Positions 35,987-48,959 of a DNA stretch of 64,000 nt are shown piece by piece. A program made the position numbers and the translations under genes. The stretch's first letter is position 1; every line of letters begins with the position of its first letter. The DNA comes from Actinomucor elegans (Eukaryota > Mucoromycota > Mucoromycetes > Mucorales > Mucoraceae): the NCBI GenBank assembly GCA_026027325.1, contig JAMSLZ010000004.1, positions 1,488,001-1,552,000 of the forward strand, in the 5' to 3' direction. The notes below the pieces were generated by a model, which was not told where the DNA came from, made no database searches, and saw only the letters and a list, made by a program, of their open reading frames with translations.

Positions 35987-37105
35987 TTATGGGCGATGTG
36001 GTCCCTGTGATTAAGCGTCCATATCCAATAAAATTGTAGATAATTATCAAATTAGTTCGAAGCATGTTTGTATATATGTATGTACGTGTGTGTGTGTGTT
36101 TTACAAACAAAACTTTGGTTGGGGGCTTTAAAATAAGATCAAACATAGCTCAATTTTTTGCTGAAGAAAGCTCTAAAGTTCTAAGTGAACTATAGGCTGA
36201 AAGAATGAAGGATTTTTTAATCTGATGGTCTTACATACATCCTGCCATGATTTCCTTTGCATCAAGTGCACGCGAACAAATTTGCAAGGTTTCATATGCA
36301 CTGCAGAATGGATTGGGATTTTTTTTTTTTTCTGTGGCAAAAACATATACAGCCAAAAATTTGAAAGTACAAGTGGTCGGTGCTTTGAGAAATCGAACCA
36401 AATGATCAAGTGTATGCAATTAAATATAATAATAATTCTTTTTTCTTCTGCGCAACATATAATAAAGATATATATATATATATATCGACTGCATGCAGTT
36501 TGCATTGATTTTATTGTATTAAGAGACTGTAATAAAGAAAACGTTGTTTCAATTAATAATGCAGGTATCATTACACACAATTCTGACTAGTAGATAAGGC
36601 AGATATCCACTGTAAACTAGAGAATAATGACACGTCATTTACTTTCTATCTATATTTGCATATTGACTATCTATTGCTTTGATGGTGTTAGACAAAGAAG
36701 ATCTATAAACATAAAGAAATCAGTCTAGTACCATATTCGGCGATAAAATCCATAAGGGAGATACAGAAGCCTCATTGTAGGACAAGAAGTTGATTATCTT
36801 ACCGTGCACGTTCATCATCATTTGCCTAGATTTTATTATATAAGTGGAACGCGTAAAAAGTAAGGTCCTGTCAAACAAATCTTAATAGTAATTATAGGGG
36901 TTGACGGCAAAAGAAATGTTAAATGTAGTAATGATATTTCTTTCTGGCTCCTCGTTTTGTTTTCCCCTATTGTCTTGTGGAAGCCTCCTCTTATTAAAAG
37001 GTTACTGTAATGAAAAATAGGAGTTTACCTAGTCATTTATATACGCATTGAACAACTTTTTGTTTTTCTTTCTTTTTTCTTTCATTTCATTTGAATAATA
37101 TAACA

Positions 37106-39084
<1,979 letters not shown>

Positions 39085-39419
39085 AAGTATATAGTATGTA
39101 CAAGTAGCAATTGACATATAGGTTTAACACAATGTGAATAGGAACACCTATCTTTTTTTTTTTTTTTTTTTTGTTTTTTTTTGGGTTTCACTATAGTTGC
39201 AAACCCGTCAAAATAGACTAGAACCGTACTACGTTCACTAAGGCAATATGAACGAAACTATAAAATAAGATTCTATCATATCTAGACTCCTTTATCTGGA
39301 TATACAATTGTATTAAAAGCAAGCACCTTGTTTTATTAGAAACACAAGCTAATTGATAAAGAGAAAATATACATAGTAATAGATAATAATAATATAATAC
39401 AAGTAGACAAAACAAGTTT
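39085..39419. other. Convergent 3' spacer
   Basis: A spacer of about 335 bp between the 3' ends of the kinase and the SNT1-like gene. It contains a T-rich run at about 39152-39180 with one G interruption. No gene is seen. Confidence 0.6.
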
Positions 39420-39555
39420 TTATGATCCAAACCAAGTTTCCCAACTATTTTGATTGGGCTCTGCTGGATCATCATTATTTAGCAAATCAGCAACCTTGGT
39501 TACTGCAGAAGGTGCTTCAACTTGTTGTGGCTGTGCCTGTGGGTGCTGCTGTTGT

Positions 39556-39587
<32 letters not shown>

Positions 39588-42500
39588 ATGAAGCTGCTGA
39601 TGAGGTGGTAGTAATGGCTGGCGAGGTGGCGCTTGAGCCAATGGCCTTGATGAAAGCGAAGGATGATGTGGGGATGGAGAATAGCTTCTACTACCAGGAT
39701 AACCGATTGGTTCAGCAGAAGAGGAAGGCGCAATACGAGCGGATTGAGGTGTAGGCGAATAATACCCAGTGCGACTCAATGTATTGGCATAAGGCGAAGC
39801 AACCTTCGGATTGTTACTACCAACACTACTTGATCTATGGTGGGTCTGTAATGATGGTGGTGGCTGATGAGGAGAAGAGGTTACAATAGGCTGTTGATCT
39901 GTAATAGGAGCAGGGAAAGGAAAGTTCTGTAATGCTTGGAAATGAGCTGCGCTTGTATCAAATGAAGCTCCCATTGGTGGTATTTCACGCTTTACCTGTG
40001 ATGAGAGTGGAGGTGGCTGTGATAATGGTGTCGGAGGCTGTTGCTGTTGTTGCTGTTGTTGCTGTTGCTGTTGTAGTTCTTGCTTTCGACGCGCATTATA
40101 GCGACTAATGATATCTCTTAGTCCCATCTTTTCTTCATTGTTGGCATAAAAGTTTCGCACTTGAATCACGGTTTTTGACTTCATGGCATTGGCCAATTTT
40201 TCCCAATCTTTACCATACATGCTCAAATAACGTGCAAAATCATTGCGTTCAGAAACAGACCAGTATGAGGAATAGGCAGGGCGCTTGTTTTCTGCAAATG
40301 TCGGGTTACGGCCTAATTTACGACCTCCTGCGCGAGGACCTCCATAGTCGCTATCAGCTGCTGTCCAGTCTGAAGAAGCTGAATCTTCGCCGCCAGTAAT
40401 ACTCTCTGCTTGGCTAGTAGATCGCACCCGTCTTTTTCTTTGCTGCTGTTGCTGGGTTGGTGCTACATATGGTAAAGATGTGATAGGAGATGGAGAGCCA
40501 GTGCTCAGTGTAGTAGAAACAGCAGTAGGTGTCGAAACAGGTGTTAATGCAGTAGCAGTTTGAGTACGAACCAGATCATCTTGTTGGCCATTACTAGGAG
40601 TACGTGAGCGCGATGTCAATAAAGAGCTTTTGGCAGGTTCTTCGCGTGGTGTAGTATTAGCTCCCATTTGAAACATGCCTACCAGGGCAGCTGCTGCATC
40701 TTCTTCTTCGGCTTTAAGATCGGTTCGGCCGCTCAAAGCGACCACTTCATCATGGACGACAGCAGCCGGTGCTGTTTGAATGGGGGGCCTTATTTCTGTA
40801 GTGACAGTGGCAGCAGCGGCAGCAGCAGCGGCAGCAGCACGACCATCTTCTTCATTGAAAGCATTAGGGCCATATTTACGTTTAAAGTTGTGATAAAAGT
40901 TGCGGCATTGGTCTTCGGTTTTGGAATGAACTAGACTAGACACCTGGGTGAAATCACGTCCGTACTGTTTGAAAGCATCAATAACGATCTCCTTTTCTCG
41001 TTCTGTCCATTTGGTTGAACTTGACACAACGCTGGCGCTAGAGTCGTCTGCCGCATTGTCCGCAAATTCATCTGCTACGTATTTCTTGGTAGCTGTCGGC
41101 TCACTAGGTAAAACAATGGCTACTTCTGTAGGTGTTTGACCAGATTCTCGAGGCAAACGGTTCTTACGACGCTGTTGACCAGTACCAAGCGACCCAGAGT
41201 TCACACGACGCTTTTCCTGTTGTTGTTGTTGCTGCTGCTGCTGCTGCTGCTGTTGTTGTTGTTGCTGTTGTTGCTGTTGTTGCTGTTGTTGTTGCTGTTG
41301 TTGCTGTTGTTGTTGCTGTTGGATCAACTGTTGCTGAATCATCATCTCAGTATCATCCGAAGCACTACTGGAAGAGGCTGAAGCTGCAACAATAGTTCCA
41401 CGAGGCGGTACGTTGGTATTGTAATCATTTTGACCTGGGTATACAATAGGAGATGACATGGGAGGTACATTGACGTTACTAGTCGTGCTGCTTGTGACAG
41501 AGGAAGAAGAAGGCCGCTTTGTCTTTTTACGTTCAGCTACACCGTCCCAATAAGCATTTGCCTGCTCAAGATCGCGCAATTCTCGGCTTTTGCGCTCAGC
41601 GTCTTTTTCTTTAGCTTTTCTCGAGACTTGGGCTTCACCAATATCCGTCATCAAAGCAGAACCCTTGCTCTTGGCTTTACGTGTGGTGGAAGCAGAATCA
41701 CCGGTGACAGCGCGAATAGCAGCAGCTATTCTATCTCTGTGTTTGGTGGCCTTTCCTCTACGTCCCTTCTTCATCAACGCCTTGAAATCAATCTTCTTCT
41801 TTTTGCGATAATAGAAAAGAACACATTGACAAGCAGTTTTGGTACCAATAGCAACGGAGATACGCTCAAATTGCTTAGGATACATCATATAAGATTCCAT
41901 GAATGTAGTAACTTCTTGTTGATTCCACACATCGCCTGTATCAGGACCTGTATGGTAATATGTCAAGGGGTCCTCTACTAAGCCGCTGCGATCATCATAG
42001 GTGCGCATACGTTCGCGAACGTCCAAAATCATGGGTGGGATCGTAGCAGTGGTTTTTTTGGCTCTTGATTCAGGGTTTCTCATCTCGGCCGACTCTAAAG
42101 ACTGAATGATCTCCAACAGCTCTGCTTCTGAACGTGCTGCATCTGAAGTGTACATACCGTACGGTGTTGAGGCACCATCGTTTTTGAATCGTAAAGCGTC
42201 AGGCGCACCACTGGTAAAAATGACATTATCAGTGTATTCCTCAGGCTCCTCACGTCTTCGACTGGAAGTGCGATGGCCACCATACTTATCAGATCCTTTT
42301 CGTTCATGCATACGTACACGATCCAAGGCCAAGTTCTTGTCATTCCACTGATTATACAAAGCCTTGTACTCTTTCTTCAAGAACCGTTCCTTGTTTTGCA
42401 GCGCTACATGCTGCGTATGCATAGTATGAGCTACACTGATGCGAAGCTGTTCAAACTGAGCAATATTTTCTTTATAGCAAGGATAATCTTCAAGGCTTGG

Positions 42501-44827
42501 ATACAATGGTTTAGTCCACTTTTCTTCATCAGACCAATCCTCCAAGTTTTCGTTATGGCCTTGCCATAACCTCATAGCAGAGTTTTGTTTTGCTACCTGT
42601 CGATTATCTTGCAAGATCTTTTCATAGAGTTCATCGTCTAGATGATCATTTTTAGCACGCAGCTGATTGATGAGCAATTGAGGACGTTTGCGCATGATTG
42701 GTGAAGCAGCATCTGTAAAGTCCAAGACATCAGCAGATGAAGAAGAAGGGTCGTTTTCCATGGCTTGTAGTGCTTGTTTTTTAGCTTCGGCTTTGTTTTG
42801 AGAAGCTTCTTCTTCAGCTGTCTCATCTTCATCATCTGCCATCTCTATATCTTCATCCTCTACTTGCATGGGTACTGCTGTGGCAGCAGCAGCGGCGGCG
42901 GCAGATGCTGCTGCAGCTTCTTCTTCTTCTTCACGTTTAATAGCGGCCTCCAACATCTCTTCATAGGTAGAAATTTGGTTTTCGATATCATCAATACGTT
43001 CCACAATTTGTTCCTGTGTCATATTGACAGCTGGTTCAGCGTCAGCGGTTGTTTCGCCTTCTTCCTTCTCTCCATCTTCTATTGCTTTTTCAGGCAGTGG
43101 CGGGGGTGGAGGTGGTGGTAGTAAAGATGCCGAGTCCTGCTCTTGCTTTGTTTCTGGTTCTTGTTTAACGATTGAATGTTCTGCTGCTGCTTCTGGCTCC
43201 TCCTTTTTAGTGTCTAGCTGCATTGGTTCAGGTGAATCTTTCTTTGGAATGATATTTTGTTCCGTTGCAGTTGATTGTTCTTCAGGTTCAACAACTTCGC
43301 CCTTCTCAAGACCAGCTGCTTCCTCAGTAATTTTATCTTTTATTGGTGTATTTGATGGCGATGTTTCTTTTTCTACTGTATCTATAAATAAGAGCTTAAT
43401 ATTTCAAAAAGTATATCCTTATTACAAAACCCTTACTGGTAGTATCTTTTCATCCTTTACTTGTGTAGATGCTTCGGGTACTTCTTTTTTACTACTAGTA
43501 TCATCAGGTTTTATTGCATCAAATGTTGCAGGTATCGGTATACGGTCTTTTGTGGGTGTACTAGTTGCTGAATAGCTGGTAGGTGAAGTTCTTCCACTAC
43601 GTGTCATGTCCATATTACTAGTTGATATTCTTTCTGGTCTATCACGATCTAATAATCTTCGATTGCCATCGTCTTTGGGTCCCCATGTAGGTCTACCGCG
43701 ACCACTACCAGCACGATATCGATCATAGTCAGACATGGGGCCGCCCACAATACCGCCACTACCACCACCACTTCTGGAAGGGCCTCTACCGTAATAATCT
43801 CTATCATCCATTCGATCTCTTTCATAATAAGATAGGTGACCTCCAGGTGAAGGAGGCATGTCGCGATCTCTGTCACGGTCAGGTCGATATGAATCACCAC
43901 CTCCGAAAGGTGACATTTGGTAATTGGAAGAAAGTGAAGGTGGGCCGTAAGAAGATGATTCGTAACGCATATCACGCATATATCTAATTCATATCGAAAA
44001 AAAAAATGAGTTTTGCCAATATTGATTCTATATATAAGTCTAATTACCCATCGCGACGTCTATCATAATCTCGGCGACGATCATCTTCATGGTATCTTCG
44101 ATGTCTATCTCGAATTCGTTCTGGGTCACGCCATTCGTTATTATAACGATTGGAAGGTCCATACGAACTCGACAAAGGTGGTGGAGGATCTACACTGGTA
44201 GGTGTTGAAGGTGGTTTATTTATATCGTCTTTTGAATCTTTGTTGGGTAAACTGGTCGAGAGTTTGAGCTCTTTGCTAGTATCTGAACTTACTAATAATA
44301 GAGAGAAAAAAAATGAGTTCTATACTTCGCTTTCTTAAGTTGGCTAGGTGCGTTACCATCACGACGCAGCGATGTAGATAGTTTTGAATAGTCTCGAGGC
44401 ATCATATTTGAAGACGACGAAGAAGAAGCATAATGGTGAGGCGGTTCTTCGCGATAATAAGGCGCATAACGGTCATCTCTATTTCAATAGCAAGTTTAAT
44501 CTCGAGAAATCAAAATGCCATTGGGGGTTGCATTAATTACCTATCTCGTTCACGTCCTCGAGGATTATAGCGATCATCTCTTAACAAGCCGATTCTATCA
44601 CGATCTCTCTCACGATCGCGTTCTCTATCGCGCAAGTCTCTGTAATTATCTAAATCTGCTGACATGCCGCTTCGTGGAGGTCTGTTGTAATTGCTATAGT
44701 CATAACGATATCTTGGATTATTGTTGGAAGAAGGTGGATACCTTCCATCGCTGTAAGGTGGTGATCGAGATCGTGAAGGTGAGCGCGAATGCGTTCCTTG
44801 TGAAGATGTTGAGCCAGCAACGCTCAT
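39420..44827 (-). CDS. SNT1: SNT1/NCoR-type SANT-domain corepressor, Gln-rich
   Basis: Five exons from high to low: 44827-44541, 44478-44357, 44291-44048, 43983-43437 and 43394-39420, giving about 1724 residues. The last acceptor (ttaag) is chosen because it alone keeps phase, so that junction is less sure. The first ~400 residues are rich in Arg/Asp/Ser/Tyr (RERDRERDRDR). Three SANT/Myb domains follow. The first is near 885-935 (WNQQEVTTFMESYMMYPKQF, then ACQCVLFYYRKKKK), the NCoR/Snt1 signature. The second is near 1195 (WTEREKEIVIDAFKQYGRDF) and the third near 1440 (YWSVSERNDFARYLSMYGKD). A 35-Gln run lies near 1090-1128, with shorter Gln, Pro and Ala runs elsewhere. In yeast Snt1 is a scaffold of the Set3 histone deacetylase complex. 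By family this protein should bind a deacetylase in the nucleus. Confidence 0.87.
41217..41321 (-). repeat. Coding CAG/CAA repeat (35 Gln)
   Basis: A run of 35 glutamine codons in the SNT1-like gene. It mixes CAG and CAA rather than being a pure CAG array. Shorter Gln tracts occur at about 40042-40075 and 39545-39590 in the same exon. Confidence 0.95.
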
Positions 44828-46840
44828 ATTTTCTTTTCTAATTTCAAAAAAAAAAGGTTTATACAGGTGTGAAAGAAAAAAGAAACAAAAAAGTGAGCAA
44901 AAGGCGAAGCTGACGTCAATTCTCCGGGCAGCTCATTTGAAGCTCTGTCTCTCATTCTCGCGTTTGTGTTCGTTGGGTTTTAACTTGACGAAATAGCAGA
45001 GGTTTTGGTTGTACATATTAAATAACAATAGTGATATGTTAGAAGCATAGTTTTAAACTGAAGTGTTATCCTTATATATCAAATATACTCAAGTTTTATA
45101 TATATATATATTCTGGTATGTATCAAAATCTCAAGTTATCTGTATCAAACCTTTTGATAGTTGATTATTAATGAATTACATCCGGCTCTACTATTTAATA
45201 GTCAGTGTAACATAATTTTTTATCAGTAGATGCATAGCCCAATTTTGCACAGACTCTGTTAGTATTCTATACGGCAGCCTGTATATATTTATTAGTAATG
45301 AATCGAATAAACGTGAATCAAGGTTCACTTTTCGGGACTATAAAATTGCGGGATTTAAATGATATTAATCCAATAAAACCATTAGAAATATCATATTGTT
45401 AAATCGCCACTTTTAAATCAAGTTCGGTTCTACTTTTTGCGATTTCTGATAAACTTAAGCTTTTTTTTGTGTGTACATTCAAGAGTAAGTGTATTTTGTA
45501 CTTTAACAAATCTATGAGTTGTAGAAGCATTTAAAAACGTAGAAAAAATCAGTTTTTTGTCATTATAAACCATATGCAAGAACATATTAGCTATTCTTTA
45601 TACTTATAGTTGCATAGCTATCATTACACTCTTTGTGAATATAGTTCTTGCATATCTAAACAGTTGTATTATTCAAAACCCAGTTTAATCGTAGGCTTCA
45701 AATCGACTTTTGGGTAATAATTATACGGCCATTTCATGCTGTATGACCGGCATTCGCGTTTGATGCTTATTCTATGTTTGCTAAATCAATGGTCTTCTTA
45801 TATTTGCTGAATCAACACCTATTCCATATATGCAAATCAATTTTTTATTTTATATCTACTGAATTAATGCTTACTTTCTATGATTACATGCACCCATAGT
45901 TGAATGTTTAAGCATCTTTTTTTTCTGAAACTGGACCATTATTAAAATTCCTTTCTCACATTATTTGGTCGATTCTTATTTAGTGTCACTTGCAGAGAAT
46001 AAACTGCTAAATCTACTAGGACTACCATCAGGTAATAATGCTATGCATATACTATTATGTTTTGCCGTTGTTGTAATGTACATTACATATAATATTTCAT
46101 GTAGTTTATATTCAATAATCAAAGATCTGTCGACAGATCTCTGTTTAATATAATATCTGGGTGATATTCCATCCTTAGAATGAACCGTTGTATCTAGCGA
46201 AAATATGTGTTCAATTGATGTAAAAAGAATAAATTATACTCGATCGATGGTCAACAGTATGTAATATGCCGACAGACATTAATTTGCGTAATATGTTCCT
46301 TGCATTACAGTTAAAACGATAGTTCTATGTAATAGATGCTATAGTTTGTTTGGAACAAATAAATACTAGCAAACAATTCGAAATTAAGTTTAATAGCATA
46401 AATTTAATATATTAGTATGTATCCAGCAGAAACTTCCATGAAATGCTTAAATTATAGCCTTCATTTCCAAAAATTCGAGAAACCGCCTTTTATCCGTAAT
46501 AATTGAGGATTCAAAGAAAAGGTCGAATGATCTTTATACTATCAAACACTTCACTTTATATCACATAAATTCTTATAAACAGTTTTGTAGTATCAGCGTT
46601 TTTTTTTGTCATTAAACATGAGATCAAATGTGCAGCCCATTTTTTGATTTCGTCCTGAGCGAGCTTTTTCTTCTCCTCAAATTAAACATCCGCTACCCAA
46701 TTAAACCCAAGCAACGTATTTTCAATTTAATGTGATTGGCTATCAATCAGGATATCTCCATTCTACGTGATTTTTACAGAAATGAAAACTTTCTCTCTTT
46801 TTTTCTTTTATTCACTGTAAAAAAAAAACAAATTATTAGA
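44828..46840. other. Divergent spacer
   Basis: Spacer of 2 kb between the SNT1-like and TVP18 genes. It is AT-rich without an intact gene. A frame at about 45965-46150 (LLNLLGLPSGNNAMHILLCF) reads like a hydrophobic protein scrap. It has no ATG start, and I cannot name it. A perfect 18-bp palindrome lies at 46123-46140. A pyrimidine-rich stretch precedes TVP18 at 46790-46812. Confidence 0.5.
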
Positions 46841-47639
46841 ATGGGTTTACTTGACGAAATTAAATCACGCAACTTTTCACTTTACGCTCAATGGTAGGAA
46901 ATAAGCTCATGGCATGAACAGTAATTTGGTTATTGATTATTCCCCGTTAGGTTCGGTCTTATTTCTATAGCTTGTAAGAAGGGAAACCGTTTGATGTTTT
47001 GATCGTTTATAAGAAAAGCTTGGGAACTCACACATCTGATTTTAGTATTGATTGCGCTTGGCGCGGTAAGTTTGACCAGTAATCCTGTGTTTGCTATTAT
47101 CGGATGGTAAATATCGAGTGATTTATGCAATAGTATTTAGTTAGTAGTAATACTTCTCTTTGCATAGGGTGATAGCCTTTATATTGTTCTTTGTTGAAGT
47201 ACCTTTCTGTACAAAGTTTTGTCCTACAAGTCCTAAATTGTAAGTAACCAAAAGGTCTAAAATAAGAGAATGGTGATAACTCAACCAAAGGACTTAGTGA
47301 TGGGTTCATTGCGCGTTTTGAAAATGCTTATTATCGTGGCGCTTTGTACATTGTGTAAAGTATATGCATAACAATGAGGATAATAACGGATGTGATTAAA
47401 TACGGAGTATATAGGTTCTCTATTATCATGTTTTTATCTACAACGATTAATACGACTGTATTGGTTGTTCCAGCCGTTACATTACTATTGACTTTTATCT
47501 CATATGGTAAATCATTTTTTCTTGTATGACACCTATTTGTATACTCATGTCTTGTAATTTAGTCATTGCTGCAGTCAAGAAACAGCCTTACGCAAGTAGC
47601 AAAATGTTTGGCGGAACTGGCGTAGATAACGTAGTTTAA
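46841..47639 (+). CDS. TVP18: Golgi membrane protein TVP18
   Basis: Seven small exons: 46841-46893, 46951-46973, 47046-47106, 47168-47239, 47298-47354, 47415-47506 and 47563-47639. They give 144 residues with all six junctions in phase, and no single exon exceeds 92 nt. The product starts MGLLDEIKSRNFSLYAQWFG, continues with WVIAFILFFVEVPF and the KFCP motif, and ends YVIAAVKKQPYASSKMFG and VDNVV. These blocks and their spacing match yeast Tvp18 (NFSIYGKWFGYINIFLCIAL, IIFVEVPFLLKICP, CYALAAVK). Four hydrophobic membrane segments are expected. Tvp18 is a Golgi/TGN vesicle membrane protein of poorly understood function. Introns are 48-72 nt, and exon 2 is only 23 nt. Confidence 0.9.
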
Positions 47640-48270
47640 TTGTATACTAAAAATGGGATTTAATTTGGTTACCAGTACCGCATTTTATTTCAAGATTCTA
47701 TGCTGGAAGACCACCTGCTCTCTCTTCAGTGAGGTAGTTGAAAATTAGTCATGTTTAATAAATTTTCCCTTTGACTTAATCAATTCATAGACTCGTAACT
47801 GTAAACTACGGGTTAAAAACAGTCTTTAAATTACTACAATCGTAGTATTAAGGCTAAATATAGTGGGAGCCTGAAATCGAGCGGAGATTACCAAAGGATG
47901 GATGTAGAAAAATGGGCGAAGACCAACCTGAAAGAATATGAGAAACTCCAGATGATTAGTCTTTTATGTGAGTCAATATTCGGTATAATAGTACTATAGC
48001 GGTCTCAAGGCCTTATCATTAATATGATTAATAACGTTTCAAACGTATACTGATAAGAAACAATAGTTTGCAAGATTTTTAATAGACAAAAAAAAAAAAA
48101 AAAAAAAAAAAAAAAACGCGTCCTTCATACTACTAGACAGAGCCTCTTTTTCATCCAAGACGTGGCATACACATTTAATGCCAAGCCTACAAGGTCACAT
48201 AGTCACCATGAAGCCCAGTGACCGATAATGACTTACACAATAGGGGATATTTATTAGATTTTTTAAACAT
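47640..48270. other. Convergent spacer with a small open frame
   Basis: Spacer between the 3' ends of TVP18 and tropomyosin. A plus-strand open stretch at about 47806-47995 (MDVEKWAKTNLKEYEKLQ) looks charged and helical. It is short, and I cannot connect it to an exon on either side. An A(29) run lies at 48088-48116. Confidence 0.45.
48088..48116. repeat. A(29) homopolymer
   Basis: Uninterrupted A run about 155 bp beyond the tropomyosin stop codon. Confidence 0.9.
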
Positions 48271-48779
48271 TTACAATTCCTCAAATTGGCGTGCCAAGTC
48301 ATCCAACTCGGCCTTTGCACTGTTATACTTTTCAAGAAGATCCTCATAGTGCTGTTCCTTTTCAACCAATTCATTTTCGAGCTTCTGCACCTTGCGCTCA
48401 GCTTCCTCAGCCTTCAAATCAGCCTCATTGTAACTAAACCAAAAGAGGATGAATACCTGAATAGTAGACTTTTCCGTTCAGAGTTTGCGCAAAAAAAAAA
48501 ACTTACTTAGCAGAGACGGCATGTAATTGAGCTTCGGTCTTGTCTAATTGTTCCTCCAAGTTCTTTGCACGGATTTGAATAGACAAAAGTTCATGGTCCT
48601 TGGAAGTATGCTCGAGTTCAAGTTGCTTGATCTTGGCCTCATATTCTTCAGCGAGAGCATTGGCTTGTTCGGCTTGAGAACGAAGGGAAGCGAGTTTCTT
48701 TTATGGGTTATGAGTATCATATACTCGCGTGTCTTTGATTATACATATATATATATATTACCTCTTTGACTTTCTCCAT
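48271..48779 (-). CDS. TPM1: Tropomyosin (short form)
   Basis: Three exons from high to low: 48779-48762, 48697-48507 and 48433-48271, giving 123 residues in phase. The whole protein is a heptad-patterned coiled coil without Pro. The start MEKVKEKLASLRSQAEQANA and end KYNSAKAELDDLARQFEEL match fission yeast Cdc8 (161 residues) at both termini. A segment of about 38 residues is absent from the middle. The junction near SANYNEADLKAEEAERKVQ aligns with the Cdc8 segment around TDVKAEHFERRVQ. Tropomyosin polymerises along actin filaments and stabilises cables and rings. Fungal forms of 161 and 199 residues correspond to four and five actin spans, so 123 residues would fit three. The intron at the gap is only 73 nt, leaving no room for a missed 38-codon exon. 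Confidence 0.9.
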
Positions 48780-48959
48780 TATATAAAAAAGATGGCGAGA
48801 TGAAAAAGAAAAAAAAGAAATGAAAAGAAGATTTGGGGCTGCGTTTATTTTTTCTTTTTTGGTGTTTCAATCTCATATTTGTAGTAGCCAATCATACCTT
48901 AGTACCTTTATGGTCTTTGACCTGTTTAGGTTATCTTTATTTTGGGTTTGTATCACCAC

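Larger units (their letters stand above)
34383..37105. other. Long divergent spacer with homopolymers and dinucleotide repeats
   Basis: Spacer between a minus-strand F-box/LRR gene and a plus-strand kinase gene. It holds A(38) at 34469-34506, A(35) at 35950-35984, a (GT)n run near 36086-36099 and a (TA)n run near 36469-36485. Open frames here are low-complexity, and I recognise no gene. A pyrimidine-rich stretch at 37060-37090 precedes the kinase ATG. Confidence 0.55.

Noticed and set aside
35118..36590. Open frames on both strands in the F-box-kinase spacer
   Set aside because: AT-rich, Phe/Tyr/Ile-biased translations overlapping homopolymers. They look like chance.
37091..37105. Earlier start for the AGC kinase at 37091
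   Set aside because: The codon there is TTG. The first ATG is at 37106, in the usual context.
41132..41395. Plus-strand frames rich in Leu, Val or Ala opposite the SNT1-like gene
   Set aside because: They are simply the reverse complement of the CAG/CAA glutamine repeat.
43223..43394. Starting the SNT1-like protein at the Met at 43223
   Set aside because: The frame continues upstream without a stop and joins in phase to four further exons encoding an Arg/Ser-rich N terminus.
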